Part shown: positions 1 through 13,800 of the stretch, in pieces | Position numbering within the stretch: position 1 is the stretch's first letter | Layout of the letters: each line of letters opens with the position of its first letter | DNA from: Andrena cerasifolii | Lineage: Eukaryota; Arthropoda; Insecta; Hymenoptera; Andrenidae | Direction: 5' to 3' | NCBI RefSeq assembly: GCF_050908995.1 | Contig: NC_135130.1 | Span: 6,255,001-6,319,000, forward strand | DNA: 64,000 nt | Made by a program: the position numbers and the translations under genes | The notes under the pieces: model-generated | Databases searched by the model: none | The model's input: only the letters and a program-made list of their open reading frames with translations | What the model was told of the DNA's origin: nothing

Positions 1-2479
1 TAATTTAATTTTTATTTATTTATTTGGTTTTGTGTAGATACAGTATATTTTTGTAATATTAAGGAAAGTGAATATTTTTAAAATAAGTACAAATATTTAT
101 TTACTATTTTAGTTATATATATTTTTTGTGAAAATTCGAACACCGGCTTTTTCAAAAGTCGGTTTCTGTATAAACCCTTAAAAGCTACAAACTCTCAACG
201 ATCTGAAATTGAGAAAAATTAAGTAGGTAGCAGATTTTAATTGTTAAAGGAAAGTAGCTTTATTTCTATAGGGTATATGTTATTTCTTGTTAGTGTCTTG
301 CAATATCTTTAAGGGGTTACTTTAACAGCGATGAGTATAATTAATTTTGCTTTAAATACTCTGTAATTTTTGTTTCTCAACCTAAAATGGAATTATGGCT
401 TTGTAGTTTCAATCGTATAGTTTGTAATGTTTTGCAAAATAAACATCACAAATTTTGGGATCTGTACTGTGTTTAACTAATTTCGTGTCATTTTGAGGGT
501 TGATAGCTTTTTGTATAACTTGGCCTAATTGTAAGTAAAACAGAAGTTATCCTTTTGCAGGGTAAATTTTTATAGCCGATTTGGTGACAGATAATTTTAA
601 AAATTATCAAAACAGAAAATCTTTGAATGGTGGTGTTTTGTGAATAATAAATATCAAATAATATTCAATTATTAAGCTCACGCGAGGTAACGTGGAAATC
701 GTGAAATCACGCTATAGGACAGCTGCTGTGCAAGTGTTAAGAAGTCGGTGCACAAGTAACTTTAGTTATATTTCAAAGATAAGTAAAGCAGGATTTTTTA
801 TTTTATAGTATATCATGATTATAATATGACTGTTTCGTTTGGTTTCGAAATTTGGTGAGGTAGGACTCCCCATTAAATACTCAGAGGATATGTGCTCGTA
901 TAAAAAATAACAATTCTGAATCCTTAATCAATAATTCTAGTTCCTTCTGCAGCAAATTTTCGTCGGTGAAACAAGAAAAGAATGCAGCGTTGCAAATTCA
1001 CTTTGTCAGGCTCCATTTTCGCAGGAATTAAATGTTCATCTCGGTGAACAAAAAAATATATATATTCGTTTGTTTATTTAATTTTCATCGACTCTCGATG
1101 ATTATTATCGATATGATAAAGCGTGGAATTAAAAATCCTGCTTTCTTACATTTAGAGCCACCGAAACAAATGAAATTATTTATGTAACAATGCCAGCTGC
1201 ACGAGATATAGTGACGTAAAACTACACTCAGTCCACTCTAATTTTAAATTTTTATTTTCGCTTCCACGAATACTATTCGTTAAGAAAATTAAAAGAAAAT
1301 TTTTGCACATTCTTATTGACCAAAGCTGAGGCAGCTATATTAAGTAATTTCTTTATCGTTTCCGGGGAAAGTTCGCTACACTGTAGATATAACATTTATT
1401 ATCGCGATTCGATGTGAAACTGACTTGAAATTAAAAATACGCGGCGGTTGTGTGATCTAAATAGAAAACTACGGACGTAAAATATTTCGAAAAACGAGTT
1501 GGAATTGTTAAAGAGAAATATGAATATTACTTGCATGGAAACTATTTATAATCGAGGAAAAAGAGGTGAAGGAATTTCGTTCGAGTTTCTAGCACAATAG
1601 CCACGGATGAAGACGTATAACTTAATCATCACCGAGTTAAAAAGATTACTGGAAATGATGCTCTTGCTTTCACCTTCGAATTTAACCCCAATTAACTCTC
1701 CACCTCTAGAGGGCCGGGATTTTTTCATTGAAGTTGTAAATTTTATTTGCTTAAAATTTATGCATATATCCCACCAAAATGGCCACTACAGTGGCCAGCT
1801 CGGCCCTCTAAAGGCTAATACATCCCCATTGCACCCATTTTTAATCGCCCACGAATTTGAGAAGCTTAAATTTCACTTAGAAAACAAATTCGCATTATTC
1901 TAGAATTTTAAATGCCGACAGACATGATGTGCATTAAGAAGCTCATACATCAGACAAATTTACTAAATTTCTATAATTTTTAAAATAGTTTAAGTACCTC
2001 TGTAGACATAGCAAGTGTTGAGTAACACTAAACCCAATTCAAATTTTCTAAATTCGTATAACTTTAGAGATTCTTTATCTTTTCATCCACAATGGGAGAT
2101 AAAGAAATTAAAGCCAAAGACAAATTTGCTCCATTTAACTTTTATAAGTAAGTCCTGACCCCTGCATTCATGGTGAGTCATCAAACGAATCTGAAATTAA
2201 ATTGAATACCAGGGCGATGCATTTTTATCCCATCCCAATTAAAGTGCCCCGAAACTGGTCAATTAAAACACGCACCAATCATCGAATTTCCATTATTTTG
2301 CAGTAAAGTTAGTTCCAACGATAACCATACTTGTATACTGTAATAAAAACTTTCGATTTTTTCTCTCAGACGAGCCTATCTTGGAATACCATGTACGCCG
2401 TGTTTTTATCACCATCAGAGTTGTAACTATTCATTCAGAACTACATCTGGAAAAAAAAGCATCAAAAACATTTTTTTAC
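1..2479. other. AT-rich non-coding stretch, probably inside DENND5 intron 1
   Basis: No open frame here resembles a known protein and none is flanked by convincing splice sites. The first coding exon of a minus-strand DENND5 gene ends at 16302 and no later exon was recognised to its left, so this stretch is inferred to be intron or regulatory DNA. A short inverted pair built on CTCTAGAGGGCC (about 1704-1715) and GGCCCTCTAAAGG (about 1802-1814) suggests a small decayed transposon. Confidence 0.5.
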
Positions 2480-3566
2480 AATCTCAAAATATGTATAAAT
2501 AAATACCAAAAAACTTTTTACCCTATGTGTTACAATTCTCTTTAAAAAAAATCCTAAAAGATAAAACAATTTTTTAAGGGATTACACGAGAATGTAATGC
2601 ACCCTTAATGAAATACAGTCGTAGAAACTTAGAGATTCCATGTAGAGAAGCAAGCTTACTTAAACCCCGAAACATTTGACGTATTTATTCTCAATAATCT
2701 CAAAATATGTATAAATAAATACCAAAAAAAAACTTTTTACCCTATGTGTTACAATTCTCTTTAAAAAAAATCCTAAAATAATAAAACAATTTTTAAGGGA
2801 TTACACGAGAATGTAATGCACCCTTAATGAAATGCAATCGTAGAAACTTAGAGATTCCGTGTAGAGAAGCAAGCTTACTTAAACCCCGAAACGTTTGCTG
2901 TATTTATTCCCAATAATCTCAAAATATGTATAAATAAATACCAAAAATCTGTTTACCCTATGTGTTTCAATTCTCTTTAAAAAAAATCCTAAAATAATAA
3001 AACAATTTTTTAAGGGATTACACGAGAATGTAATGCACCCTTAATGAAATACAATCGTGGAAACTTAGAGATTCCATGTAGAGAAGCAAGCTTACTTAAA
3101 CCCCGAAACGTTTGCTGTATTTATTCCCAATAATCTCAAAATATGTATAAATAAATACCAAAAAACTTTTTACCCTATGTGTTTCAATTCTCTTTAAAAA
3201 AAATCCTAAAATAATAAAACAATTTTTTAAGGGATTACACGAGAATGTAATGCACCCTTAATGAAATGCAATCGTAGAAACTTAGAGGTTCCATGTAGAA
3301 AAGCAAGCTTACTTAAACCCCGAAACATTTGCCGTATTTATTCTCAATAATCTCAAAATATGTATAAATAAATACCAAAAAACTTTTTACCCTATGTGTT
3401 TCAATTCTCTTTAAAAAAAATCCTAAAATAATAAAACAATTTTTTAAGGGATTACACGAGAATGTAATGCACCCTTAATGAAACACAATCGTAGAAACTT
3501 AGAGATTCCGTGTAGAGAAGCAAGCTTACTTAAACCCCGAAACGTTTGACGTATTTATTCCCAATA
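2480..3566. repeat. Tandem satellite, five copies of a ~217 bp unit
   Basis: The phrase AATCTCAAAATATGTATAAA recurs at about 2480, 2696, 2915, 3132 and 3349, a spacing of 216-219 bp. Each copy carries the same internal landmarks in order: CCCTATGTGTT, a run of A, GGGATTACACGAGAATGTAA, GCACCCTTAATGAAA and AAGCAAGCTTACTTAAACCC. Copies differ only by point changes and 1-3 bp length changes, so the array is young. No open frame spans a unit. Confidence 0.95.
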
Positions 3567-5083
3567 ATGCCAGACGGTGGCTTGTATAGTCGCTACTTTG
3601 TAGTTACTAGCGTATAGTGTTTCACTAATAAGCGTGAACAGGAGCTTCTGTTACAGAGTACGCGCACGATAGATCGGCAAGGATAAAGGGCGGGCGGGAA
3701 GGAAGATTACACTCGAAGAGGGTAACGAAAAACGAGTATTAAACGTTAGATCTACCCCTATAGTGCGGAAAGTATTGATTCGAGGGTATGTTGCACGCAT
3801 GGGACACCGTGTAACGAGTTTTTCCCACGAACGCCAGGGGCACTGACTGTCTGAGTCGAAATTGTCAAACAAAAACAAAAGGTTGTATTACGATTAGGGG
3901 TCGTGCTTATTTTTCGATTTAAAAAAAAATTAATTCCATATCAGTGCCATCGTGAAAATAGAATTCTTTGCCAATTTTCTTACTCGTTATCAATTCCTCT
4001 GCTCTTGCAAACGGAAATATTGATTTTAATTATAAATTCAAAGGAAATTCTCGGGGTCAGAATTTGGTACACAGAAATAACAAAAATAACATTCAACTTC
4101 ATTAGTTTTCTAATAATTTAGCACGCTTATAATTAGGCTTGCTTTTTTTATTTTATTATATCGCTGGAATTTGTTGAGCTACTTCTAGCGATATAATAAA
4201 ATAAAAAGAATAATTTATAATTTAAAAAAATAATAAAGTTGGATGTTGTTTTTTTGTGCTATATTATGATTCTTTATTTTACTTTGTTTTTTTTTTGTAA
4301 TCTTTTGATACACCAACGGTCTGAAATTTCTTTCTAGTCGACAGGATTTCAAAATTTCTTTTCAGCGATGGAATTGTTTAATAATGATGGTAATACGTTG
4401 TTTTACATTCTCTCAGATTGAATTTCAATTTGCTCCAGGTTCCTGGAAACGCATTTGAAATTTCATGTCTGTGGGAATAAATTTGAATTTTAAATGTGTC
4501 CTTTCGACGTCAGTGTAGTCTAAAAGATATATGTATATCACTTTCGTATGCGAATAATTATTTCTGCTACGCGTTGCGTTTCCATCGGCGGGTGTGCTGC
4601 TCTCTCGAGTTAGTACGACAGAGAGTCGATCATAAACCCGTTAAAACTCAGTTTCGTTAGCTTGTTAGCCTAAATTACTCCCCCGTTGTCCGCATTTACA
4701 TGCTCTCAGTGAGCACACCAGTATCGTGAATATATATTTTTTTTTTTCAAACTTTAACGTTGCTAAAAATATTTTTCGAACGAGAGCACCAGTTGCCCCA
4801 GTTTCCTAGAAACATGCCCCATTTCCTTGCGCAAACTTGTACGAACGCGAACAAATCGGAAACAAATGTTTGTCGAATATGGGAGATGCGAAAAATCCAA
4901 AAAAAAAACAGGCAGAGAATGACCTAGAATTTTTATGCTGACGTGGTATCTGTGTGCTGTGAAATTCTGTTTGGTATTTCGATGTGAGCTCGTTAAATTG
5001 TTAGTAATAATTATTTTATTTGCTAGGTGGATATTAAATCAAAATTAATAGTATTGGTTTACTTTCAAATTTGATGATTTCTG
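3567..5083. other. Non-coding stretch with a short AT hairpin
   Basis: No gene is supported. The strongest local structure is a near-perfect inverted repeat, arms 4144-4165 and 4187-4208 (21 of 22 bases pair, 21-base loop), built on TTTTATTATATCGCT. The arms are too AT-rich and the context too bare to call it a microRNA; a palindromic transposon scar is equally possible. The part around 3570-3900 is richer in GC but shows no exon. Confidence 0.4.
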
Positions 5084-5770
5084 AAAAGGAATATTCTAAT
5101 TTTCTATTCAGAGGTATTGCAAGTTTCTATTAGGAATTTTCTAAATTTCAATTTAGGAATATTCTAAGTTTCTATTTCGGAATTTTCTAAGTTTCTATTT
5201 CGGAATTTTCTAAATTTCTATTTCGGAATTTTCTAAATTTCAATTTGGGAATATTCTAAATTTCAATTTGGGAATATTCTAAATATCAATTTGGGAATAT
5301 TCTAAATTTCAATTTGGGAATATTCTAAATTTCAATTTGTGAATATTCTAAATTTCAATTTGGGAATATTCTAAATTTCAATTTGGGAATATTCTAAATT
5401 TCAATTTGGAAATATTCTAAATTTCAATTTAGAAATATTCTAATTTTCTATTTAAAAATATTCTAAATTTCTATGTAAAAATATTCTAAATTTCTATTTA
5501 AAAATATTCTAAATTTCTATTTAGGAATTTTCTAAATTTCAATTTAGAAATATTCTAAATTTCTATTTGGGAATTTTTTAAATTTCTAGTTGGGAATTTT
5601 TTAAATTTCTATTTGGGAATTTTCTAAATTTCAATTTAGAAATATTCTAAATTTCTGTTTAGGAATTTTTTAAATTTCAATTTAGAAATATTCCAAATTT
5701 CTATTTAGAAATATTCTAAATTTCTATTTAGGAATATACTAAATTTCTATTTAGGAATATTCTAAATAGA
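5084..5770. repeat. Minisatellite, ~22 bp unit, about 30 copies
   Basis: The unit is close to AATTTCAATTTGGGAATATT plus CT, repeated with small changes (TTCAATTT or TTCTATTT; GGGAATATT, AGGAATTTT or AAAAATATT). The centre (about 5225-5420) is the most homogeneous and the edges are more diverged, as expected for an array growing from the middle. It is non-coding and lies in the presumed DENND5 intron. Confidence 0.93.
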
Positions 5771-8700
5771 AATTTTGCAAATTTAAGTAGTGAGGTTCGG
5801 GAATCTTTTAACTTCAGAGTTTTGTAATTTTCAATTGTTTGAAGTTAAAATCTCTAAAACCTCGAAATTTCAGAATTTTAAACTCAACTCAAAACCACTT
5901 GACAATTATTTTTAAATTACCAGTATTGTTAGGGTATATTGCTAGGGTATAGTGCCAGCGAAATTTCTAATTGCTACGAAGCTAGCGTGTCGCGTTTCAG
6001 CCCCTTTTGTCGAGGTACTGCACCCTCATCAGTCTACAGAAGGGTTGCATAGCCACAAGAGTGTAAAACGTTATTTTTAGACGCGCAAGTTTCACGAGTA
6101 CGAGATTCCAGTTTAGAGCAATTTTACAAGCGGTGTCACAGTTTCAGGGTCACCCCTTTTCAAGCTTCGAGTTCGTCAACTTCACCCCATTTCTCAATTG
6201 ACTAATTAAGTTAGGTCATTGAACAGCAACTAAAGAAGAAATTGTTAAACCCTGATACTTCGTTACAACTGCATCCACATTCCCCATTATCTCGCCCTTT
6301 TCAAAAGAACGCCCGCTTTTTCGAGTATCCCGATCCTCAATACCCTTCAAAATTCGACAAACAAAGGTACGTAGGTACTCATGGAACAGAAGCGCTCCGC
6401 CACTGCCGTTCTCGCAACATAATTTGAAAAATCCGTCCTACTTTCAAAATACAGAATTGCATCTTCATAGAAACCTTAAAAAAAAAAGGCCAAACCAATT
6501 CGAAAATGCAGGATCGAATTCGCGACGTCAGCAGGCGTTCCATTTCCTTCGGTCAACTTTCCAAGTCGCAGTTTCTTTTAGTCCGTGAGTTGTGGAATGA
6601 AGTTCCCGTATCGGTAATCAAATGAAACGTCTATGGCACGAGTAAAACGTGCCTTCATTTCAGTTTTGCAACTGGACGAGAAATTCTCTAAATTGGACAT
6701 CGATTTCTCAAGTTTCCAAATCCGAGAACATAACACTTTATTTCCACAGAGAGACTAGGAAAAGCGGAATATTTCACTACGTTCCCTTTCCTGAGATTAT
6801 TCTCCCCGCCAGAAGCGATGAAAAATATTTTTAATCCCACTACTAGATGACTCACTTCCTACGGTTAACGTAGTAAGACAACAGTGCAGTACCTCAAGAT
6901 TTTAAAAATAAAAGCACGAATAATAACAGCGCACTAAGATAGTGATATGGTTGCGGCGATGTGAAATCACACGACTACAGTAACAATATTTTCAAACGCA
7001 GTAACGCTGTACCACAATATGTAACCTACAAATAGGCACGTTTCGTGGCGCACCAGCGATCATTGCTCGTGCGGCGCATGCGCGCATCGCACGAATTCGT
7101 TCCGTAACCATACTTCCGCCCTTTAAACGCGCATTAAGTGACTGGGACCCCCTTCGCGCACAAATGACCCCGTGGCATGACGTCATCCACGTTCACAAGG
7201 AGCCAGAAGGAAACATTTGGAAAGCACGAACTGATGAATAGTTTTTTCTTAACCGTAGCAGTAGCAACCGTTTAAATAGAAAACTCCTTATCAACTATTT
7301 CACACTAACTAAACTTTACAGTAGGTGCTGGGAATATTTATTACATCACTCTCAAATCTACGTTGCCCAATTTTCATAGAAAGATAAAATGATTCGCATC
7401 AAACTTATTCTGGCCAAGCTACACAATTTTGCAATATTTTTCTAGTACTAATAAGAAAGAGGTATAAGTGCTGACGTGTTTATTCGGGTGACGTAATATT
7501 TATTTCCAAATAATTCTGCACGACGGGCGTAAAGTATCATCGACGCAACCATTTGCAACGCTGTTCCCGAAATCAGTCGACGTTGCCGTTCGCCCCAGCG
7601 CATCTCGGAACATCGACGTTCCCGGAATCAATGGCACACGAAGCGTTATGGTCGCCTCGCTATCGCGAGGAAGCTCGGTGGAGCGTGGCGACCCGAAGGA
7701 TTTCAGAACAAACAAACAGCGATAAAAATAAAGCCAGTGTCACGCAATCTGGCCGATCTGTGTAAGAAGTACGTGGCAGGAGCGTCGCGGGAGCGCAGCC
7801 CTTTTTTATCCACAGCAGGAAAACAAACAGCCGTGGAGTTAAGCGGGCGTGCGCCGTCACGCCAGCCAATCAGAAGCTCGCGATTTTTGGAAAGCTTCAT
7901 GAACCAGACCGAGTTCTTCCAGCCGAGCGATCACACGCGGCCAAGTGGTTAGTCCCCGTTGAATTAAAGTGCATCGGGGTCTGTTGCATTTTAATGCCGC
8001 GTTTTTTCCCCATTACGCCGTGCCTCGATCGAGTTTATGGTCAGCTGAAGGCGCGCGTTTAACGCGCACCTCGGCTGCGCTCGCACAGTGCGAAGGAATT
8101 AATGGGAATTAGATGCTTTTATGTGATACATACTGATCATACGAATTTAAAATGTATCTCCGGCACTGGGTTAATTAACTGGGCCAATGTTATTTCTAGA
8201 ATGTTTTGAAGGTCTATTTTTAGATGACATTAATGTCGCGACCCCGACTACAGTCGATCATAAATTTTGCCTTTTATGGAGAGGCGGATAGCACGCGCGG
8301 ATTCTGCGCGGGAATTTTAAATGTTCGGGGGACGATTTTATTTCGCGGTTAATGTAACGGTGCTATAGGGAAAGTTTAGAGGTATCTGTTTCAGAAGAAG
8401 TAGAGGAACAAAAAATCTGGACGATAACACTTCCACCTGCACTTTCTCTTGCATTTATTATTTCCTTTATTCCCAACGTTATCCCCATATTAAACAGCAC
8501 GAAATAATTACCATTCAGTGTGCAATTAGACTTTCCAACCGCAATAACAGCGAGGAGAAAAAACGTTTTAGTTAAAACCAGTCGAACGAACGATTTCTTT
8601 GATCGTTAAAAATCACGGAAATGTTGTTCGTCGTGGGTAGAAAAAAATAAGTGGGGCGTTTCTCGAGTGGGTCAAGGAAGGAAATACGTACTTAATGAAA

Positions 8701-11700
8701 TATATATTTGCTATTAGACACTCAGTGAAACGAAACCCCAAATCTCAATTTACGTCGTTTTAGAGATGGCACCGACGATTACTGATAGCATATCAAGATC
8801 TTATTGATAAATATCGATAACTTATAATTAACAATATTTTCGAAAGTAAGAAACTGATACACAAACCACAATTCCATTCGCAAATCAATGTAAAAACTAA
8901 TAAGTACTTCAAGCAAAAAAACAATAGCTATGTAATATTTTCAAAAAATTTTCACTTATCATTAGAATCAAGTTGAACATATATTCACAAAGTGCCTGAC
9001 AATTAAATACCTGAGCTTCGTTCTATTCAGAACAAGTAATGTGAATTCAAACAAAAATACTCGTGGTGCGTTCGAACCCATCACTACACTCACGAAATAA
9101 CGCCCAACCTGGACCGTATATACCAGCCACGAGCTAAGGAATTGAACGGAGGGTGTTCTTGACAGGACGACCGCTGGGAGGTCTCCCAAGACGATTCTTT
9201 TTTCGATCTTGAGGCAGCTGCCCAAAATTGCTTCCCTTGCCATGAATCACACAAAGCACTTGTGCTTTGACGTCGGGGGATCAAGGCGGACAGTGTGCCT
9301 TTGCAGGTTTGCATGAAATACAGCAGCGAGGCTGTGCGGTTGACCGGTTGATTTTATTACGCCTGTATGTCTAGCCAGTCGCGTTTAATAGCTCAACTTT
9401 GCACGCGGCTGGATCGATCGAATTGTCTCACTATACCAATACACATTAAACTGATGAATGGGCGAGCCTCGGCATACCAACAGCTTCCGTTTGAAAGGTC
9501 TGAGAGATTACCTTGTCGAAAGACATCCAAACGCAAACAGTCACAACTTACAACCTGTCCTACACTTTTCAGCTGAATAAAAGATAACGACTAATCATCT
9601 GCAAATAACACAACTCTTTCAAAACACTGCAACAGCTTCTCGCGGAATTATCTTTTGTACGATGAATAAAAAATAAAGTGCAAATAGTGAGTGTAAATAA
9701 TTATATAAGTATTTATTGGCACGGATACTGTCTTCCCTTTTTTTTTTGAGCAGAAAGAAGAAAAATTTTCTTGGCGAAATAATTTTAAGTCAACGATTAT
9801 TTAGCAGAAATATTATTTCTAATTATAATTTATTGTCGTCTAGAAACGAGACTCGTAAATAAAAAAAATCGAGTTGAGAATAATCAAAATATCACATCAT
9901 AAGTTTAGTTTGTATAATAATCTGAATTTATGATATGTACATAGGGCGATAAAAGTTGTGTAACTTTGGCTGGTTCGCTCGTGTCGTACTAAACAAATAT
10001 GTGAATTTCATTTCGGGAAGCTCTCCTGCTCCGATTAAATTTCGTCACCCTCGAGGGTGCTCTCACGGTGCATCGCGGTGCATCTGTTGCAGCTGCTCCC
10101 AGCGTGCAGTATCTTTAGAATTCCCCCGGTTCCTTTGACGCACTGTGCTTTATTCGAGAACGGCCCTTTTCAGAAAAACTCCAGGAAACCACCGGCTTCG
10201 GGCAGCACCGTACGAAACCCACCCCCGCTTTCCTTTTTCCTTGCTTCCCTTTTTGCGCGCGTTTAAATACCACGAAACCAGAATTCCTCGATCTGCCTTA
10301 TTTTTACGAACGCCAAACAATTTTCGAGCCTTTATTATTTTTTTTTGTAAATTGAAAGACGCAAAGAAGGAAGAAAAACTACTATAAAAATAGAAGAGAA
10401 TGAATTCGAAATCGATTTTGAAAGTTCGTTTGATTACGCATGAGTTCCATTTTCGAAAATGAATTTTATCGTGCACTTTTTAATGGAAAATAATTTCTTA
10501 CGAATTTCGTAAACCTTGTCAGAATCTTATCACAAATATTTTGCTGATAAATGGTTCTTGGTTTCCGATGGAAGCATTCGCGTTTGCATAACAGAAGACA
10601 AAATGCTCTCTTTCTGTAACAGTCATTTTACGCGGCTCGGCTAAACGCATTGGATAAATGAGGTCGAAGGTCAGAATTAAACGAAAGCGGGAACTACGTA
10701 TCTCCATCTTGTTGTTGTTCACAATTAGCCTTTGTTCAGCGCGCAGAATGTACAGGGTGTCTCGTATCTGACGGCAAATATGTATATCCGGGACAGAGAT
10801 AATTCTACGTTAGAAACTGAAGTGTCGAGAAATTTGAAATTCTTATTTACTCGACTGTTCCTATTTTCTGAACCTATCAGATGCGATAAGGCGCGTGTTT
10901 GGACGCGAATAGTGTAGTGCAAAGTTGGAATCTCAACCTGTGGTCATGAATCAACCTCCTTCACACATAACTTAACACAAAGAGACGGGAAGCACAAATA
11001 AGTACTATAAAGTCTCAACTTCCTTACGTATTTTCTGAAAAAAGAGAACTTCTGGAAGTGGAAATACAGCTGGGTCAAAAAAGACCCGAGAACCGTAGTA
11101 GGTAGGGTTAAGAAATGGCTGCTGCAAAATTGTATAAAATCGAAATATGTCGCACAGTTAGTAACGCGTAAAACGAGGGACTTCGTCGCCATATCTGTCC
11201 AGTGACACCAACCATACGAGCCAAATATCAAAACTACTTATGTAAGTACATAAGGATATCAACTCTAAAAACAAAAGGATCTTTATGCCTCCCCCACTCC
11301 ATGCCAGCTAGAATCGAACATTGTGTTTAATAGCCGAAACAAAAGCTTCGAATTTCATACCACTCGTGTGCCTCTCGAGGTGTTCACTATACAGATTCCC
11401 ATGGCTGTACCAGAATACATCCGGCGTAACTCAATCTCGAAAACCCGGGCGCACACTGTCGACGAAAGTACTGGTATTGAATTACGACACACTCACCTCG
11501 CTACGAATTTCTACGGCTGTTAAATGCAACGCGCGCGCGCACGTATTGCAACCGTGGTACACGCGATTGCATCCGCATGGCTGTCACTGCAGCCGCGAAA
11601 TAACTCATCTCTAACTTCTTGATACATCGCACCGTATCCTCGACGAGTTCTCGACACCTTGTGGACCGGCTGGTTACAAGGAGACACAAGAGGCGTTAAT

Positions 11701-13800
11701 ACAGATAATTGATCATCCTATGAATCTTTCTAAAGTTTCGCTTTGTACCCCGCAGATATTATGCGCACTCATTAACGGTAACAACTACTTTCCGCATATG
11801 TAATTTTCTCTGCATGTACAGCGTCATGCACGTGCAGCGTTCCGTAATTTTCTGACGAATAAAATGCTATTGGGTTGGTACGGATGAAATCGCGGATAGT
11901 GATGGCACTGCTGGCTAGAACAAGTATTTGCGATTCGTGACAGTGATTGGTGATCGCTTCTGATTGGCGGAGAGCGTAACTGTCCTCTGCACGCGCCACA
12001 TAACCCCAATTTCTCTCAAAACATCCTGCAATTATAGAATCTCAGTTGTATATTTTAAACGAATGTAATCGTTCTTGATCTATTTAAATGTAACGAATAT
12101 TTCTTCAATTTAGTTCAAAAGTATAACGCATATGTGAATACTTTTAGCCAATCAAATCCAGTGTTTGCACACATTGACTAGTGAATGCATAAATTCGCTG
12201 AATTAACGCTTTAACTGTAACACAAGCTATATTAAACTACTTAGGTATTTTATAAAAAATAATCGAATCAAGATCAAGAATTACGATCACAGTAAGCAAT
12301 TGAGATAAAAAAATCACGGTCGTGAATGAAGTTAAATCACGACCGTTATAATCACTGCGATAAATCATTGTTGCATACCGATTTTGCACACCATCTCTAA
12401 TCGCGAGTGGCCGTAAAAGTTCCTTTGTTTCTGATGGAGATACAACAATTGCTGCCGCCGGCTACGACCCGAGAAATGTCACAGAAACTCAAGAAAGTAA
12501 AATGGTTAGAAAGCAATAAATATATTCATGGAAACTTGCCCAAGCGGAACGGCGAATTCATTGTATGCACTAACCTAATACTTCTAGGGACTTCGTTAAT
12601 AGTTCTAAACGACAAATTTCTTCATTACGATTATTGTTCTGTGTACGTGTTCCAGCAGCGGTGGTAAACAAGTGTGTTATTTTTAACATTAACCATGGGA
12701 TATCGCGTTGCGGATGACGGAAGCCAACGTGGCCGTGAAACGTTAATCCGAAACAAGTGTAGCGCGAATCCCAGTGCGAGGCTACGTAAAGAAATGTACA
12801 GTTGGTAGCTATGACCTTAGTTTTTCGACAGAGGCGATCATCGCGGAGCACGTGCATCTTTCAGCGCGGAATTTCCCCAAGAGTAGCGCACGGCAGCCCG
12901 TGGAACAACCTTTTTCCAGACGTTCTCGGAAAAACGGTCGGAAACGAGAGGAGCAGAGCTTCTTCTGGGAAGATCCGTTGCTTCCTATGCCCTCGTTTTT
13001 CGTGTCTCGAGCAGCTCCGCGCGTCGGGGGCTGCCAACCACCGAGGAATTGAATATTCGCTACAGTTTCCAAGGAATAATTGCGTTTGCAATAACAGTTA
13101 TTGCACTGTGAAATATCGAGCTCTACTTGCAAAAAATTCATACGCAAGCAGTAACACGAAGAAAGTGTTACCGACTGGGAAAATCATTGCGTTTACAAAA
13201 ATAAGGTTAAAACCTAGTCCATACGAACGACTAGTTTTTGCCGATAACAGGCTTGGGTGTAATTAGTGACGCTTGCGAAATTATTACCTACGCGATAAAA
13301 AAAGATTAACAGCCGCAGAGAGAGTTAAATAAACCATGTCTGCTTCTTGTCCCTAAATCCCCAGACGCGATCGCGTTTAATGATAATAATATATCTGCGT
13401 GCGTAATTAAATAAAAGCTTGTTTTTAAAAGTACATTTTTTTACTATAAATTATTTTATGCTTTTTAGCGAAACCACGAATGTGTGCAACGTTCCAAGTC
13501 GATCGGATGTGGGAAGTGGGTCAAAATTAGCTTACAATATTTCACCCTAAAAAACAAACGAACTCACTAGTGAAGTTAAATAAAAGCTTGTAAGTCGTAA
13601 AATAGCAACACTTGTGAGTCTAATCCAGCGGTAGGTTTTGCAAATATTTGCAGAAAATTTAAAGTTATTATTGGATAATAATGAATAAGTTCGTTTTCAG
13701 GAAAATGGGACAGTTTGCTGCTAGACTTTTCGCTGCCATTTTATCATGTCCTATATTTTGTATTATTAGCCGAAGAGTGGAGGAATATGTATGTACAATC
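5771..13800. other. Long non-coding stretch, presumed DENND5 intron 1
   Basis: Read on both strands, this holds only short open frames without recognisable domains or matched splice sites. GC- and CpG-richer islands at about 7000-7200, 7500-8100 and 12700-13060 stand out against the AT-rich background and could be enhancers or old repeats, but nothing in the sequence proves function. No tRNA or DENN-domain exon was recognised. Confidence 0.5.

Noticed and set aside
2091..2150. Short frame MGDKEIKAKDKF.. with a GTAAGT just after it
   Set aside because: Only 19 codons; no partner exon or homologue was recognised, so it is probably chance.
4144..4208. Hairpin resembling a microRNA precursor
   Set aside because: The stem is only about 22 bp and almost pure A/T, with no sign of a mature arm; an AT palindrome is more likely.
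9060..9090. GTTCGAACCC resembling a tRNA B box
   Set aside because: No A box, acceptor stem or anticodon arm could be folded around it; the same phrase recurs in the 123 bp satellite.
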